From positions 1,116,001 to 1,180,000 of the forward strand of contig CAVPVY010000005.1 in the NCBI GenBank assembly GCA_963709355.1: DNA of 64,000 nt, written 5' to 3'. The stretch comes from PLOWO2-12-38-17 sp963709355. GTDB taxonomy: Bacteria > Planctomycetota > Brocadiia > Brocadiales > Brocadiaceae. The notes beneath the pieces are model-generated. The model made no database searches. It was not told where the DNA came from and saw only the letters and a program-made list of their open reading frames with translations. The number at the start of each line of letters is the position of its first letter. Position 1 is the first letter of the stretch. The position numbers and the translations under genes are program-made. Shown here in pieces: positions 43,581-52,271 of this stretch.

Positions 43581-44287
43581 TCATTTATCGGAAATGTTGT
43601 GATTAAATTCTTGTAAAATTGAAATCACATCATTGTCGGTAAGATCGTACCAATTTTCATATGCATCTGCTACAGCAAAACTAAACACGCTTCTTATATT
43701 AAGGCAAATTAGTTCATCTACCTTGGGCAAAATGAAATCAACTGTTCTTTTTGAACCGGTTGGAACAGCAACAACAATCTTTTTAGGGTCATGTCTACTA
43801 AGAAAATCCACAGCCGAAAGCATTGTATAGCCAGACGCCAGTCCATCATCTACTATAATAACAATCATGTTTTTTACCGAAGGGAATGGCAGCCCTTTCC
43901 TGAACAGGCCATCTCTTTTCTTGATAGTGTCTATTGTCAGTTTGATTTGATGTTCAACATCTTTTTGTGTGAGATTGAGCATACTAAGGAGGTCTTCGTT
44001 TATCAATACCTTGTAGTCAGGCGCAACAGCGCCAAATCCTGACTCTGTATTATGGGGTATCTGAATCTTTCTGAGAATAACAAGGTCGAGTGGAAGGGAG
44101 AGGGCTTTTGCCAGTTCGCCGCAACAGGAGCACCACCCGAAGGTATGCCGAGAACTATACCGTCTGTACCTTTATATTTCAGAAGTTTTCTGGCAAGGAA
44201 TGTGCCTGCTTCTTTTCTATCTTTGAAGACGTGAAGCTTGTCACGCAGAGATAAATCTTCAATAAGGCTTTGCACAATTTTTACCAA
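43581..44287 (-). pseudogene. Phosphoribosyltransferase family protein, frameshifted
   Basis: The first frame (44287 down to about 44120) has FKDRKEAGTFLARKLLKYKG then GIVLGIPSGGAPVAA and then shifts. The correct continuation, LAKALSLPLDLVILRKIQIP then HNTESGFGAVAPDYK, is read one frame over and joins the second frame (43581-44006). That frame has the PRPP motif VIIVDDGLASGYTM. The total of 707 nt is one short of 236 codons, so a single base is missing near 44112-44122. The intact protein would be a 235-residue PRTase of the kind with predicted purine/pyrimidine or dinucleotide roles. An assembly error is possible. Confidence 0.85.
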
Positions 44288-44778
44288 TATTCAAAATGGA
44301 ATCAAAATATAGTACAAATATAGATGGTATTTTATTATAAAAAGTTATTATTTGGCAATTACTATTCTCATGGAAAGTTAAGAGGCATAATATAAATATA
44401 AAACCTTTACTATGAAAAATGTGTTTTCGTATAAATAGAGCCTATAAAATGGTAATTAAACGTAAACAATTATTAGTACAATACAACGCATGCACAATCG
44501 TTAAACAAAATATATGCAATTATATAATAATGGTTGCGAAAATAAAGAATAAGTGTATACTAATAAAACATTTAAAGGTTCTTTTAAGACTGTAACTCTT
44601 AAATATATTAACTTTATGATACATGGCTAATTTCTATCTTCTTGTGTTGCACTTTGCTGTTAAGTTATTTATTCTTAATAATGAGTTTATATTTAAAAAT
44701 TAAATAAAAAAGTTTAGTGTTTTATTATTAGTAAAGTACATATTCTTTATAATAGCGTATTATGAGGGCGGGGGTTTA
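44288..44778. other. AT-rich intergenic region
   Basis: 491 bp between divergent genes, mostly A and T. A TATAAT at 44748-44753 stands just before the epimerase gene with only a weak -35 (TTATTA at 44725-44730). Nothing else can be supported. Confidence 0.5.
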
Positions 44779-45708
44779 GTGAAAATACTGGTAACAGGAG
44801 GGGCTGGTTTTATAGCATCGCATCTGGTAGATAGATTGATTGGCGAAGGACACTCTGTTGTTGTTGTGGATAATCTTTCTGCAGGCGTGTTTGAAAATGT
44901 TAATAAGAGTGCGGTATTTTATAAAACAGATATCTGTAATTCTAAAGATTTGGAGTTGATATTTAATAAGGAGAGACCAGAGGTTGTAAATCATCATGCT
45001 GCTCAGGTTAATGTTCGTAAGTCAGTGGATACGCCTATGTACGATGCTAATGTAAACATTCTTGGTTCATTAAATCTGTGTGAATTATCAAGGAAATTTC
45101 AAGTAAAGAAATTCATATACGCCTCTACAGGTGGGGCCGTTTATGGTGAGCCTAAAAGCTTACCAGTAAAAGAGACATGTCCAGTGGAGCCCCTTTCGCA
45201 ATATGGTGTAAGCAAACATACCGTAGAGCATTATTTGTATATTTTTTATAAATTATATGGCTTAGATTTCACTGTATTGAGATATCCAAATGTATATGGA
45301 CCGAGACAGTCTCCGCATGGCGAGGCAGGCGTAATAGCCATTTTCAGTGAACAGATATTAAAGAATAAACGTCCTACGATTTTTGGCGACGGCTCAAAAA
45401 CACGCGACTATGTTTATGTAGGTGACATTATAACAGCAAACACGACTGTTTTAAACAATTCAGGGAACGGTGAAATCTATAATCTCGGCTGGGGTAGGGA
45501 GATTACGGATTACGAAGTATTTGAAACGGTTAGAAGGTCGCTTCTGTCCAATATCGAACCAATTTTTGGTCAGAAACGTCCAGGTGAGATTGAGCATATT
45601 AGTCTTGATAGTTCAAAGGCAACCAAAGCGCTTGGGTGGAAACCAAAGGTTACATTTGAGGAAGGTGTGAATTTAGCTACAAAATATTACACTGATAAGC
45701 TGAAATAA
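44779..45708 (+). CDS. NAD-dependent epimerase/dehydratase (UDP-glucose 4-epimerase-like)
   Basis: 309-residue extended SDR enzyme. KILVTGGAGFIASHLVDRLI binds NAD, FIYASTGGAVYGEP holds the catalytic Ser/Thr, and YGVSKHTVEHYL gives the YxxxK pair. FTVLRYPNVYGPRQSPHGEA and GDGSKTRDYVYVGDI are typical of GalE-like epimerases for UDP-sugars. GTG start with a GGCGGGGG purine-rich stretch upstream. It could supply precursors for surface glycans along with the RmlC/RmlA-like genes, though these are far away. Confidence 0.87.
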   Translation: MKILVTGGAGFIASHLVDRLIGEGHSVVVVDNLSAGVFENVNKSAVFYKTDICNSKDLELIFNKERPEVVNHHAAQVNVRKSVDTPMYDANVNILGSLNLCELSRKFQVKKFIYASTGGAVYGEPKSLPVKETCPVEPLSQYGVSKHTVEHYLYIFYKLYGLDFTVLRYPNVYGPRQSPHGEAGVIAIFSEQILKNKRPTIFGDGSKTRDYVYVGDIITANTTVLNNSGNGEIYNLGWGREITDYEVFETVRRSLLSNIEPIFGQKRPGEIEHISLDSSKATKALGWKPKVTFEEGVNLATKYYTDKLK

Positions 45709-45719
45709 CTATCGCTAGA

Positions 45720-46115
45720 TTAACGTTTTGTCCACTGGAAGCTTTTTCTTGCACCCTTCTTGCCATATTTCTTGCGTTCTTTCATCCTGCTATCCCTTGT
45801 TAAAAATCCTTCCTGGCGAAGGGAATCTGATAAAGAGGCATCGGCTTTACAAAGAGCACGTGCTATACCAAGAGATATTGCCCCTGCTTGTCCTGTAATA
45901 CCGCCACCCTTTACGTTCACTAAAACGTCATAATCTCCTATTGTTTTTGTGGCTTTTAAAGGTGCGCGTACCTGCGTGCGGTCGCGATCAACAGTAAAGT
46001 ATCTGTCTAGTTCATTTTCATTTACAGATATTTTACCATTTCCTTTTTTCAATCTAACTCTTGCGATTGATGTTTTGCGTCTTCCAGTACCCCAAATAAA
46101 ATTTTCTGCAGCCAA
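45720..46115 (-). CDS. rpsI: 30S ribosomal protein S9
   Basis: 131 residues. GTGRRKTSIARVRLKKGNGK, the central VKGGGITGQAGAISLGIARA and the basic C-terminus KKYGKKGARKSFQWTKR, ending in the conserved KR, identify S9. The tail reaches the decoding site. It follows rplM by 19 bp, the universal L13-S9 operon order. Confidence 0.97.
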   Translation of the reverse strand: MAAENFIWGTGRRKTSIARVRLKKGNGKISVNENELDRYFTVDRDRTQVRAPLKATKTIGDYDVLVNVKGGGITGQAGAISLGIARALCKADASLSDSLRQEGFLTRDSRMKERKKYGKKGARKSFQWTKR

Positions 46116-46134
46116 TTATATCTCCTTTAAACTT

Positions 46135-46569
46135 TTAATTACGAATAACTAATTCTTTAGGTAATTGTGCCTGATGCGGATGGTCGGAACCCGCATAAAT
46201 TTTTAATTTCTTTAACATATCCTTTCCAAGCCTTGTCCTTGGTAACATCCTTTTAACAGACCTACGAAATACCTTTTCTGGTGCTGTTTCAAGTGTTTTA
46301 CCAACCATTCTTTTCCTTAAACCACCCTGGTAATGTGTTACGTAGTAATGAATTTTTTCCTTCATCTTTTTACCTGTAAGCTTCACTTTAGTGGCATTTG
46401 TAATGATAACAAAGTCACCAACATCAACATGCGGAGTATACTCAGGTTTATGTTTACCTTGAAGTACCCTCGAAACTGTGGTAAGCATCCTGCCAAGAAT
46501 TTTATCTTTGGCATCTACAACATACCAATTTCTTTTTAAATTATTCTTTTTAGCCATGAAAGTATTCAT
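46135..46569 (-). CDS. rplM: 50S ribosomal protein L13
   Basis: 144 residues. RNWYVVDAKDKILGRMLTTV, GDFVIITNATKVKLTGKKMK, KIHYYVTHYQGGLRKRM and PEKVFRRSVKRMLPRTRLGK, ending in LKIYAGSDHPHQAQLPKEL, are diagnostic. ATG at 46569, or an in-frame ATG at 46557 (MAKKNNLKRNWYV). Starts just downstream of the 46597-46627 terminator. Confidence 0.96.
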   Translation of the reverse strand: MNTFMAKKNNLKRNWYVVDAKDKILGRMLTTVSRVLQGKHKPEYTPHVDVGDFVIITNATKVKLTGKKMKEKIHYYVTHYQGGLRKRMVGKTLETAPEKVFRRSVKRMLPRTRLGKDMLKKLKIYAGSDHPHQAQLPKELVIRN

Positions 46570-46596
46570 TTTATGTATTCCCTAAAATTATAAATT

Positions 46597-46627
46597 AAAA
46601 AACGCCTCCTGAAAAAAGGCGTTTTTT
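46597..46627 (-). terminator. Rho-independent terminator upstream of rplM
   Basis: AAAAAACGCC/GGCGTTTTTT stem (46597-46606 with 46618-46627). It ends transcription from the cysteine-rich peptide gene and works in principle on both strands because of the symmetric A/T runs. Confidence 0.75.
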
Positions 46628-46672
46628 AGTTTTAATAATATATCAGTTTCTCTTTGAAAAACCGACGATTAC

Positions 46673-46849
46673 CTATTTCTTTTCACAAGGACAATCTTTA
46701 CTCTTTCCGGAACAATGGCTGCATGGGCAACCTTCCGGACATTCACACTCGCCAGCTATTGCAGATTTAATTAATGTTGGCGCATTTGTCACACCTACAC
46801 CAAATATTAAAGCAGCAAATAAAATTAATGAAATACGCAGTCTTTTCAT
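46673..46849 (-). CDS. Small secreted cysteine-rich protein (58 aa)
   Basis: A short gene with its own promoter (46911-46939), a purine-rich AAGGGGG about ten bases before the ATG at 46847-46849, and a terminator downstream. The protein starts with a signal peptide (MKRLRISLILFAALIFGVGV then TNA). The mature part contains seven cysteines in CECPEGCPCSHCSGKSKDCP followed by CEKK. It may bind metal or form a compact disulfide peptide. No family can be named. Confidence 0.75.
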   Translation of the reverse strand: MKRLRISLILFAALIFGVGVTNAPTLIKSAIAGECECPEGCPCSHCSGKSKDCPCEKK

Positions 46850-46910
46850 TTCTAATACCCCCTTACATTAGTTTATGTAAGAAATATACATACAATAATA
46901 ACTTATGAAA

Positions 46911-46939
46911 TTTATACTAAATTGTATCAAGTTTGTCAA
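46911..46939 (-). promoter_or_regulatory. Promoter of the cysteine-rich peptide gene
   Basis: On the minus strand TTGACA (46939-46934), 17-bp spacer, TATAAA (46916-46911), about 62 bases before the ATG. Confidence 0.65.
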
Positions 46940-46972
46940 GTATATTTTAGCTTTTAAAGTGTTAGATTTTGT

Positions 46973-47001
46973 TTGACATATTTATTTAGTAGAATTATCA
47001 T
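46973..47001 (+). promoter_or_regulatory. Promoter of the fabZ-like gene
   Basis: TTGACA (46973-46978), 17-bp spacer, TATCAT (46996-47001). The start would fall about 45 bases before the ATG at 47053. Confidence 0.65.
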
Positions 47002-47052
47002 AATTAAAATTGTGTTTTTTAAATTAAAATAATCTTAATATAATACTTTTAA

Positions 47053-47526
47053 ATGCCCCAGGATATATTAATAGACTTAAATAATATAGATTTAAATAAA
47101 CCAATTATTGATATTGAAGGCATTAGAGCCGTTGTACCTCATAGATATGAAATGGAGCAACTGTCTGGAATAATAAAATATAGCATAGAAGAAGGGATTA
47201 TAGTCGGATATAAGGATGTGTCAAATAATGAATTCTGGATAAGAGGCCATGTACCAGGTCGTCCTATCATGCCCGGCGTTATGATGTTAGAAGCTGCTGC
47301 ACAGTTGTGTACATATTATTATAAACAGACTACAAAAGATGAACGGTTTTTAGGATTTGGTGGTGTAGATAAAGTTAAATTTCGCGGGAAGGTTGTTCCC
47401 GGGGATAAGCTGATTATTATTGCTGAAAATAAAGAATTACGTTCAAGAAGGGCAGTTTTTGATACACAGGGGGTAGTGGATGGGAAACTTGTATTTGAGG
47501 GTATCGTTATTGGAATGGTGGTATAA
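47053..47526 (+). CDS. FabZ-like 3-hydroxyacyl-ACP dehydratase
   Basis: 157 residues with the hotdog fold. AVVPHRYEMEQLSGIIKY carries the catalytic His. RGHVPGRPIMPGVMMLEAAA then QL carries the catalytic Glu and the PGVxxxE motif. KVKFRGKVVPGDKLIIIAEN follows. It should dehydrate 3-hydroxyacyl-ACP in fatty acid synthesis. The short N-terminal extension (about 25 residues) is more than in classical FabZ. It may be a variant dedicated to unusual lipids, which would fit ladderane-forming relatives, but the sequence does not show that. ftrB and trxA lie downstream on the same strand. Confidence 0.82.
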   Translation: MPQDILIDLNNIDLNKPIIDIEGIRAVVPHRYEMEQLSGIIKYSIEEGIIVGYKDVSNNEFWIRGHVPGRPIMPGVMMLEAAAQLCTYYYKQTTKDERFLGFGGVDKVKFRGKVVPGDKLIIIAENKELRSRRAVFDTQGVVDGKLVFEGIVIGMVV

Positions 47527-47652
47527 AATTAAACATTGAGAAATGTTTATATTATATATAGTACATTTAAATTATTCCTGCCCAATATCAAAGTACTTTG
47601 TAAATACCTTGGTGAATGTGCAGATGCTTAGGAATTATTGAGGAACGAATTA

Positions 47653-47946
47653 TTGAAGTGTAAGAGTTCTAGTTATAAGGTATTCGCGACCGTAGTCAAA
47701 AAAGGTAGTTGCAATTATTATAAAGAAGGGGATACTTTCCCATTAACGGGATTTACTCCAAAGGGATTGTGTGACAGCGTATATGCAGCTCTTTCTAGGG
47801 ATGCGCTTGCATTACGATATGGAGCAATGTTGCCATGGCAGACAAGTGAACATACTCTGTTAACTCATTGTCCTGACCCAACAGGCGCAGTGTGGGAATT
47901 GAAAAGGGTGCCGCGCGATAAAAAAGATAACGAACCAATGCATTAA
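47653..47946 (+). CDS. TIGR04076 family protein
   Basis: 97 residues from the TTG at 47653 (GAGGA eight bases upstream); a TTG at 47638 is the alternative. YKEGDTFPLTGFTPKGLCDS, LSRDALALRYGAMLPWQT and LTHCPDPTGAVWELKRV match the small TIGR04076 family, of unknown function. Conserved cysteines (C in LCDSVY and in HCPDP) suggest a redox or metal role, consistent with the following ferredoxin:thioredoxin reductase and thioredoxin genes. Confidence 0.72.
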   Translation: MKCKSSSYKVFATVVKKGSCNYYKEGDTFPLTGFTPKGLCDSVYAALSRDALALRYGAMLPWQTSEHTLLTHCPDPTGAVWELKRVPRDKKDNEPMH

Positions 47947-47976
47947 TCAGGATTTAAAAAATATTGAGGAATACGT

Positions 47977-48279
47977 ATGACTAACAACAACAAAGATGAA
48001 GAAGAGATAAGAATCCGCCGAATGATTAATGATTATGTATCAAATAGTCAATATAGGTTAAATCCTGATGTTAAAATTGTTGACAGGGTATTAAAAGGAT
48101 TGGTGATGCGCAAAATGAAGTATGGGTATCCATATTGTCCTTGTCGGTTAGTTATGGGGGATTTTGAAAAAGACAAGAAAATTATATGTCCATGCGTTTA
48201 TCATGTAGAAGAAGTTGAACGAGATGGCGAATGTCATTGTAATCTTTTTGTAAGTGTTAATTATCTTATAAAAAATTAA
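47977..48279 (+). CDS. ftrB: Ferredoxin:thioredoxin reductase catalytic subunit
   Basis: 100 residues with the FTR cysteine set CPC (in YPYCPCRLVMGDFE), CPC (KKIICPCVYHVEEV) and CHC (GECHCNLFVSVNYL). These form a 4Fe-4S cluster and the active disulfide that passes ferredoxin electrons to thioredoxin. The spacing between the pairs is 14 and 12 residues rather than the plant-type 16 and 8, as in bacterial and archaeal versions. trxA begins 15 bp later, the natural acceptor. The variable subunit is not seen in the window. Confidence 0.92.
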   Translation: MTNNNKDEEEIRIRRMINDYVSNSQYRLNPDVKIVDRVLKGLVMRKMKYGYPYCPCRLVMGDFEKDKKIICPCVYHVEEVERDGECHCNLFVSVNYLIKN

Positions 48280-48294
48280 TGAAGGAGAATAATC

Positions 48295-48615
48295 ATGTCT
48301 GAAGATATAGTTGTGACTTCTGATGCAAATTTTGAGACAGATGTATTAAATTCAAATATCCCTGTATTAGTTGATTTCTGGGCGGCTTGGTGCGGTCCAT
48401 GCAGACAACTTGCACCGGTTATTGATGAACTGGCAAAAGAATATAAGGGTAAGATTAAGGTTTGTAAGCTCGATACGGAGGAAAATAGTGCTGTATCTGC
48501 CAAATTTGGGATTACTTCCATACCAACGCTTATACTCTTTAAAAATGGCAAAGCAGTGAATAAGATGGCAGGGGCCAAATCAAAGAAAGACATAAAAGCT
48601 GTACTGGATGCATAA
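48295..48615 (+). CDS. trxA: Thioredoxin
   Basis: 106-residue thioredoxin with active site DFWAAWCGPCRQLAPVIDEL and the cis-proline segment FGITSIPTLILFKNGK. It is directly downstream of ftrB with AAGGAG before the ATG, so the two form a ferredoxin-thioredoxin redox relay. Confidence 0.96.
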   Translation: MSEDIVVTSDANFETDVLNSNIPVLVDFWAAWCGPCRQLAPVIDELAKEYKGKIKVCKLDTEENSAVSAKFGITSIPTLILFKNGKAVNKMAGAKSKKDIKAVLDA

Positions 48616-48692
48616 ATAAAGTAGGAGTGTAATCAGATTTAATTGAACAAAATTTTATAATTCCCTTAATTCCATTTTAAAAGTAAATAATG

Positions 48693-49484
48693 TTAGGAAA
48701 GTTTATTGTTTCCTAAGAGTTCATGCAGTTTCTTAGGAATGTTATTACTTTTCATCAGGGTTTCACCAACCAAGACGGCATTGACACCATTTTCCAACAA
48801 TTTTTCAATATCCTTACGCGATTTAATGCCGCTTTCACTTACGACAATTTTTTCTGAAGGAATAAGCGGTCTTAGGCGAAGCGTTGTTTCTAAATCAGTT
48901 TTAAATGTTTTAAGGTCACGATTGTTTATACCAATAATACTGGCATTGGTTTGTAACACTGTCTTTAGTTCCTTCTCCGAATGTACCTCTACAAGGCAAT
49001 CCATTCCCAGTTCGCTTGCCAGTAGCATAAAATCTTGTAACTCTTCCTTTGAAAAAAATGCGGCTATCAATAGTATTGCATCTGCACCTGCTTCCCGCGC
49101 CTCGTATATTTGATAAGGGTCAACAATAAAGTCCTTCCTCAGGACTGGTAAACGTACTGTGTTTCTAACCATTGTTAGGTAAGAAAGGCTACCCTGAAAG
49201 AATTTTTCATCGGTAAGCACTGAAATAGCCGCGGCGCCGTTAGCTTCGTAAATACGAGCAATTTTGATCGGTTTAAAATTATCTCTCAAAATACCTATAG
49301 AAGGAGAGGCTTTTTTAATTTCGGCAACAATACTAATATTAACATCCGATTTTAAAGCGGCACTAAGAGATCTAGTAGTAGAGGCCTTCTTAATATTTTC
49401 TTTTATAACGTTAAGCGGGATACGTCTTTTATTTTCATAGACCTCTATTAGCTTATATTTGTATATTTCGTTCAGAATTGTCAT
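48693..49484 (-). CDS. trpC: Indole-3-glycerol phosphate synthase
   Basis: TIM-barrel enzyme of tryptophan synthesis, closing the indole ring of CdRP. 263 residues with SIVAEIKKASPSIGILRDNF, AAISVLTDEKFFQGSLSYL, LPVLRKDFIVDPYQIYEARE and IVVSESGIKSRKDIEKLLEN. The start overlaps the preceding membrane protein gene (ATGA). No other trp genes are present. Confidence 0.96.
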   Translation of the reverse strand: MTILNEIYKYKLIEVYENKRRIPLNVIKENIKKASTTRSLSAALKSDVNISIVAEIKKASPSIGILRDNFKPIKIARIYEANGAAAISVLTDEKFFQGSLSYLTMVRNTVRLPVLRKDFIVDPYQIYEAREAGADAILLIAAFFSKEELQDFMLLASELGMDCLVEVHSEKELKTVLQTNASIIGINNRDLKTFKTDLETTLRLRPLIPSEKIVVSESGIKSRKDIEKLLENGVNAVLVGETLMKSNNIPKKLHELLGNNKLS

Positions 49485-49918
49485 GTGCGCCTGCGTCTAT
49501 GGAAAAACTCAATATAACGGTTATATTTTTCAGGAAAAGTATTTGTTGCGATAAGTACCCTCATGGATGATGCCGACTGTATTAGTCTGAAGGAGGCTAA
49601 ACCGCAGAGTATTAGTCGCAGAAACAAGTACATAGTGTGATGTATAGAAAGTTTTAGAATAAAATTACTTGTAATTAATGTAAACAACATTATTGCAAGA
49701 TATAGGCAGTACTTATATCTATACCTAATTCCATAACCAAGCCCAAACATCACTAATCCTATAGCTATATATCCGAGACCATAACCACGTTTTGCAAGCC
49801 CTTGACTGATGGTTAATGCCAGGATACTTAAAATAATACTCAGAATACCCAGGAATATGACAAGATTTGCTGTCCTGCCTACTCGTTTTGCGTGGTTTAT
49901 AGGCCGTTTTATTCTCAT
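49481..49918 (-). CDS. Small membrane protein upstream of trpC
   Basis: 145 residues with four predicted transmembrane helices (ANLVIFLGILSIILSILALT, GLGYIAIGLVMFGLGYGI, YLAIMLFTLITSNFILKL, MYLFLRLILCGLASFRLI) and a basic C-terminus (FFHRRRRT). No family recognised. It overlaps trpC by 4 bp and begins 2 bp after the end of the GDT1 gene, so all three are likely co-transcribed. Confidence 0.7.
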   Translation of the reverse strand: MRIKRPINHAKRVGRTANLVIFLGILSIILSILALTISQGLAKRGYGLGYIAIGLVMFGLGYGIRYRYKYCLYLAIMLFTLITSNFILKLSIHHTMYLFLRLILCGLASFRLIQSASSMRVLIATNTFPEKYNRYIEFFHRRRRT

Positions 49919-49919
49919 A

Positions 49920-50192
49920 CTAAATTTTGCCCAATAAAATAGTTATACCAATAATAATAAATGCAACTGCTGCGCTGTACTTAATAATGTTGATAGGTAT
50001 AAATTTAGTAATTATTGAACCAGCTGTAACGCCGATAATTGTGACTACGGCAAAGGCGAGCATAGTTCCAATAAAAACCAATACGGGTTTATTAGTCTTG
50101 CTCGTCAACAGGATAGATGCAAGCTGTGTTTTGTCTCCCAGTTCAGCCAAGAAAATAGTGACAAATGTGCTGATAATAATCTTCCAATCCAT
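49920..50192 (-). CDS. TMEM165/GDT1 family cation transporter
   Basis: 90 residues from the ATG at 50192 (GGAG upstream; a longer reading starts at 50210). It contains the family motif FLAELGDKTQLASILLTSK once and three hydrophobic helices, so it is a single-repeat (half-size) member that would dimerise. The family transports Mn2+ or Ca2+ against H+. Located upstream of the membrane protein and trpC. Confidence 0.86.
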   Translation of the reverse strand: MDWKIIISTFVTIFLAELGDKTQLASILLTSKTNKPVLVFIGTMLAFAVVTIIGVTAGSIITKFIPINIIKYSAAVAFIIIGITILLGKI

Positions 50193-50294
50193 GCAAGTTA
50201 CTCCAGTCATATTTATACAAATTTAAACGACAGATTAAAAGTGTATATGAGAAGCGTACTGAGCGTCAACTTAAAATAAAGCTGGTTATTACAA

Positions 50295-50330
50295 TAAAAA
50301 AACCTCCTGCATCAATAAATGCAGGAGGTT
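50295..50330 (-). terminator. Rho-independent terminator of the Rh50 ammonium transporter gene
   Basis: Strong 10-bp stem CCTCCTGCAT/ATGCAGGAGG (50303-50312 with 50319-50328). On the minus strand it is followed by a T run (complement of 50295-50302). 26 bp past the transporter stop. Confidence 0.88.
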
Positions 50331-50355
50331 TTTTTAGTACGTTCAGTGAATTTTA

Positions 50356-51765
50356 TTAATGATGTTCTTCTTCCACTATGAATTCTACTGCATCATTGTA
50401 TGAATCTTTCCTGTAACCAAACAAAGATACAATTGTTCCTGAGGCAAGACCCGTAATCCAGGCAATGACAAATGTAATTAATACGCCTTTTATTTGTAAA
50501 CCAGGAACTACCCCCTGTGCTGCAAAGATTGTAGCAAGCCCACCGAATATACCCGGCATACCATGCAGGTTATGAACACCACAAGTATCTATACCTTTAA
50601 GTGCCTTTTGTATGCGAGGCTGTATTAATGCAAAACCACATACACTTAAAATACCTGCAATGAAACCAATTATAAGCGATGACTGAGGGGTTGTGTGTGC
50701 ACAGGCAGAGCCAATAGCTACACCGCCAGCTAAAGCTGCGTTAGCCATATCTTCGATAGCAATTTTTTTCCTTATCATGGTGGTTGCAATATAAGTTGAC
50801 ACGGTAGCTGCGCAAAGAGAAAGCACTGTGTTGACTGCTGCCAGTGGCATCCTCGATATTTCGGCAGGCGCTGAACAAAATGATGGCCAGAATATCCATA
50901 AAACCATACTTCCAAGCATGGAAAACTGATTGCTGACTTTATCCGAGTCAATCTTTTTTAAGAAATCTTCTTTACTGGTCATCCTGACAATAACACCTAA
51001 TCCAAAGTAAGCGCCAAACTGATGTATAACAATTGAACCACCTGTGTCAATTAATTGTCCTTTAGGAATAATACCCATCCCGTTTTCAAGCATAATCCAT
51101 TCATTTATCATATAGGAAGGAACGAACATCAAAGCCAAGATAATATATTGAGACATCTTAAGTCTGCCAAGGAAGGCGCCCATGGCAATTAATATACTGG
51201 CTGCGCAAAATTCTGCGAGTATAAAACGATCCATTTGCAACTCAGCTGGTTCGCCAAATATTCCTTGCGTCTTTATGAACATGTAATAAGGAATTACAAT
51301 GCTTACCGCAATGTAGGTTGCAGTTACTGCACCATAGCCATATCTTTTTACAAAGACCATCAAAAAACCGAAACCAACCATCAACATTGCCATTACATGT
51401 ATAGATCTTCCATATTTAGTTAATTCTAGAAAATCATGCATTATGGAACCAAGTTCTTTGTCTTGTTCTTCAGAATGGACAGCACCAGTCTTTGATGGAA
51501 TTATTTCCTGTTCACTTGCAAGCTTAACATTAGGGGCTTGATAATTTAAGAGTTCTATTCTTGGCAGGTCTGAGGGGTTTTCGGCAGTTGCATCAATATC
51601 CCAGTTTCCATTATTTGACTTTTGTACGTGATTCAAAAGGTGGTTATTTGTTTGTCTATCATTTATTGCTGATCCATAACCCGTTTTAGCCAATCCCAAT
51701 AAAGGTAGACACAAAAGTCCAATGCATACTATAACGTACCATTTTAATAATTTATTAAACGACAT
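50356..51765 (-). CDS. Rh50-type ammonium transporter with N-terminal extension
   Basis: 469 residues. The sequence resembles Rh glycoproteins more than AmtB: LIDTGGSIVIHQFGAYFGLG, LGSMVLWIFWPSFCSA and GIDTCGVHNLHGMPGIFGGL contain the Rh signatures and the twin histidines of the pore. About eleven transmembrane helices follow an N-terminal signal peptide (MSFNKLLKWYVIVCIGLLCL) and about 85 periplasmic residues not present in typical Amt. It conducts NH3/NH4+ across a membrane. Rh50 proteins are reported in nitrifiers and anammox bacteria. AAGGAGGG precedes the ATG. It is a single-gene unit with its own terminator and no glnK next to it. Confidence 0.93.
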   Translation of the reverse strand: MSFNKLLKWYVIVCIGLLCLPLLGLAKTGYGSAINDRQTNNHLLNHVQKSNNGNWDIDATAENPSDLPRIELLNYQAPNVKLASEQEIIPSKTGAVHSEEQDKELGSIMHDFLELTKYGRSIHVMAMLMVGFGFLMVFVKRYGYGAVTATYIAVSIVIPYYMFIKTQGIFGEPAELQMDRFILAEFCAASILIAMGAFLGRLKMSQYIILALMFVPSYMINEWIMLENGMGIIPKGQLIDTGGSIVIHQFGAYFGLGVIVRMTSKEDFLKKIDSDKVSNQFSMLGSMVLWIFWPSFCSAPAEISRMPLAAVNTVLSLCAATVSTYIATTMIRKKIAIEDMANAALAGGVAIGSACAHTTPQSSLIIGFIAGILSVCGFALIQPRIQKALKGIDTCGVHNLHGMPGIFGGLATIFAAQGVVPGLQIKGVLITFVIAWITGLASGTIVSLFGYRKDSYNDAVEFIVEEEHH

Positions 51766-52271
51766 CTTATATATGCCCTCCTTTCTTAAATAATTTTAAT
51801 GATAATAAAAAACTAATTTATCAAAAAGAAAAGATTTAGTCAAAAAGTGTTATATTTCAGCCAACTGTTATTTATTTTGAATCTTTTTTAGATATATGCA
51901 GTAAAGACTTTTAAAATATCTGATATTTTATGTTATAAGTAAACCGTTTTAACTCGTGTTATTTTAAATATATATTCCTTTTAATGTCAAATATCAAGTG
52001 AAAAAGTATTTATAATTATACAATTTTTAAAAAGCGAAATACGTGCCGTATAATATTCTTAAGGTCATAGAGTCATAAAGATACTTATTAAAGATTTTTA
52101 TAAGAATTCAACATATATATCATCGCTACTTTAATATATATCTTTGATGTATAAATAAAAGAGGGCACAATCTTTCTTGACATATCCTTTCTTTGTCATA
52201 TAATTCAGTTCCCTATTGCTTCCTTAACCAATTACAGGAAAGACCCATAGCGGTTTTTTTAGAATATATCC
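51766..52271. other. Divergent intergenic region between the Rh50 gene and the DUF255 gene
   Basis: 506 bp, AT-rich, no supportable gene. A perfect consensus promoter for the rightward gene is at 52177-52204. A TTGACA-like box on the minus strand near 51990 could serve the transporter, but its -10 is weak. Confidence 0.55.
52177..52204 (+). promoter_or_regulatory. Consensus sigma70 promoter of the DUF255 gene
   Basis: TTGACA (52177-52182), 16-bp spacer, TATAAT (52199-52204). Transcription would begin about 60 bases before the ATG at 52272. Confidence 0.75.
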
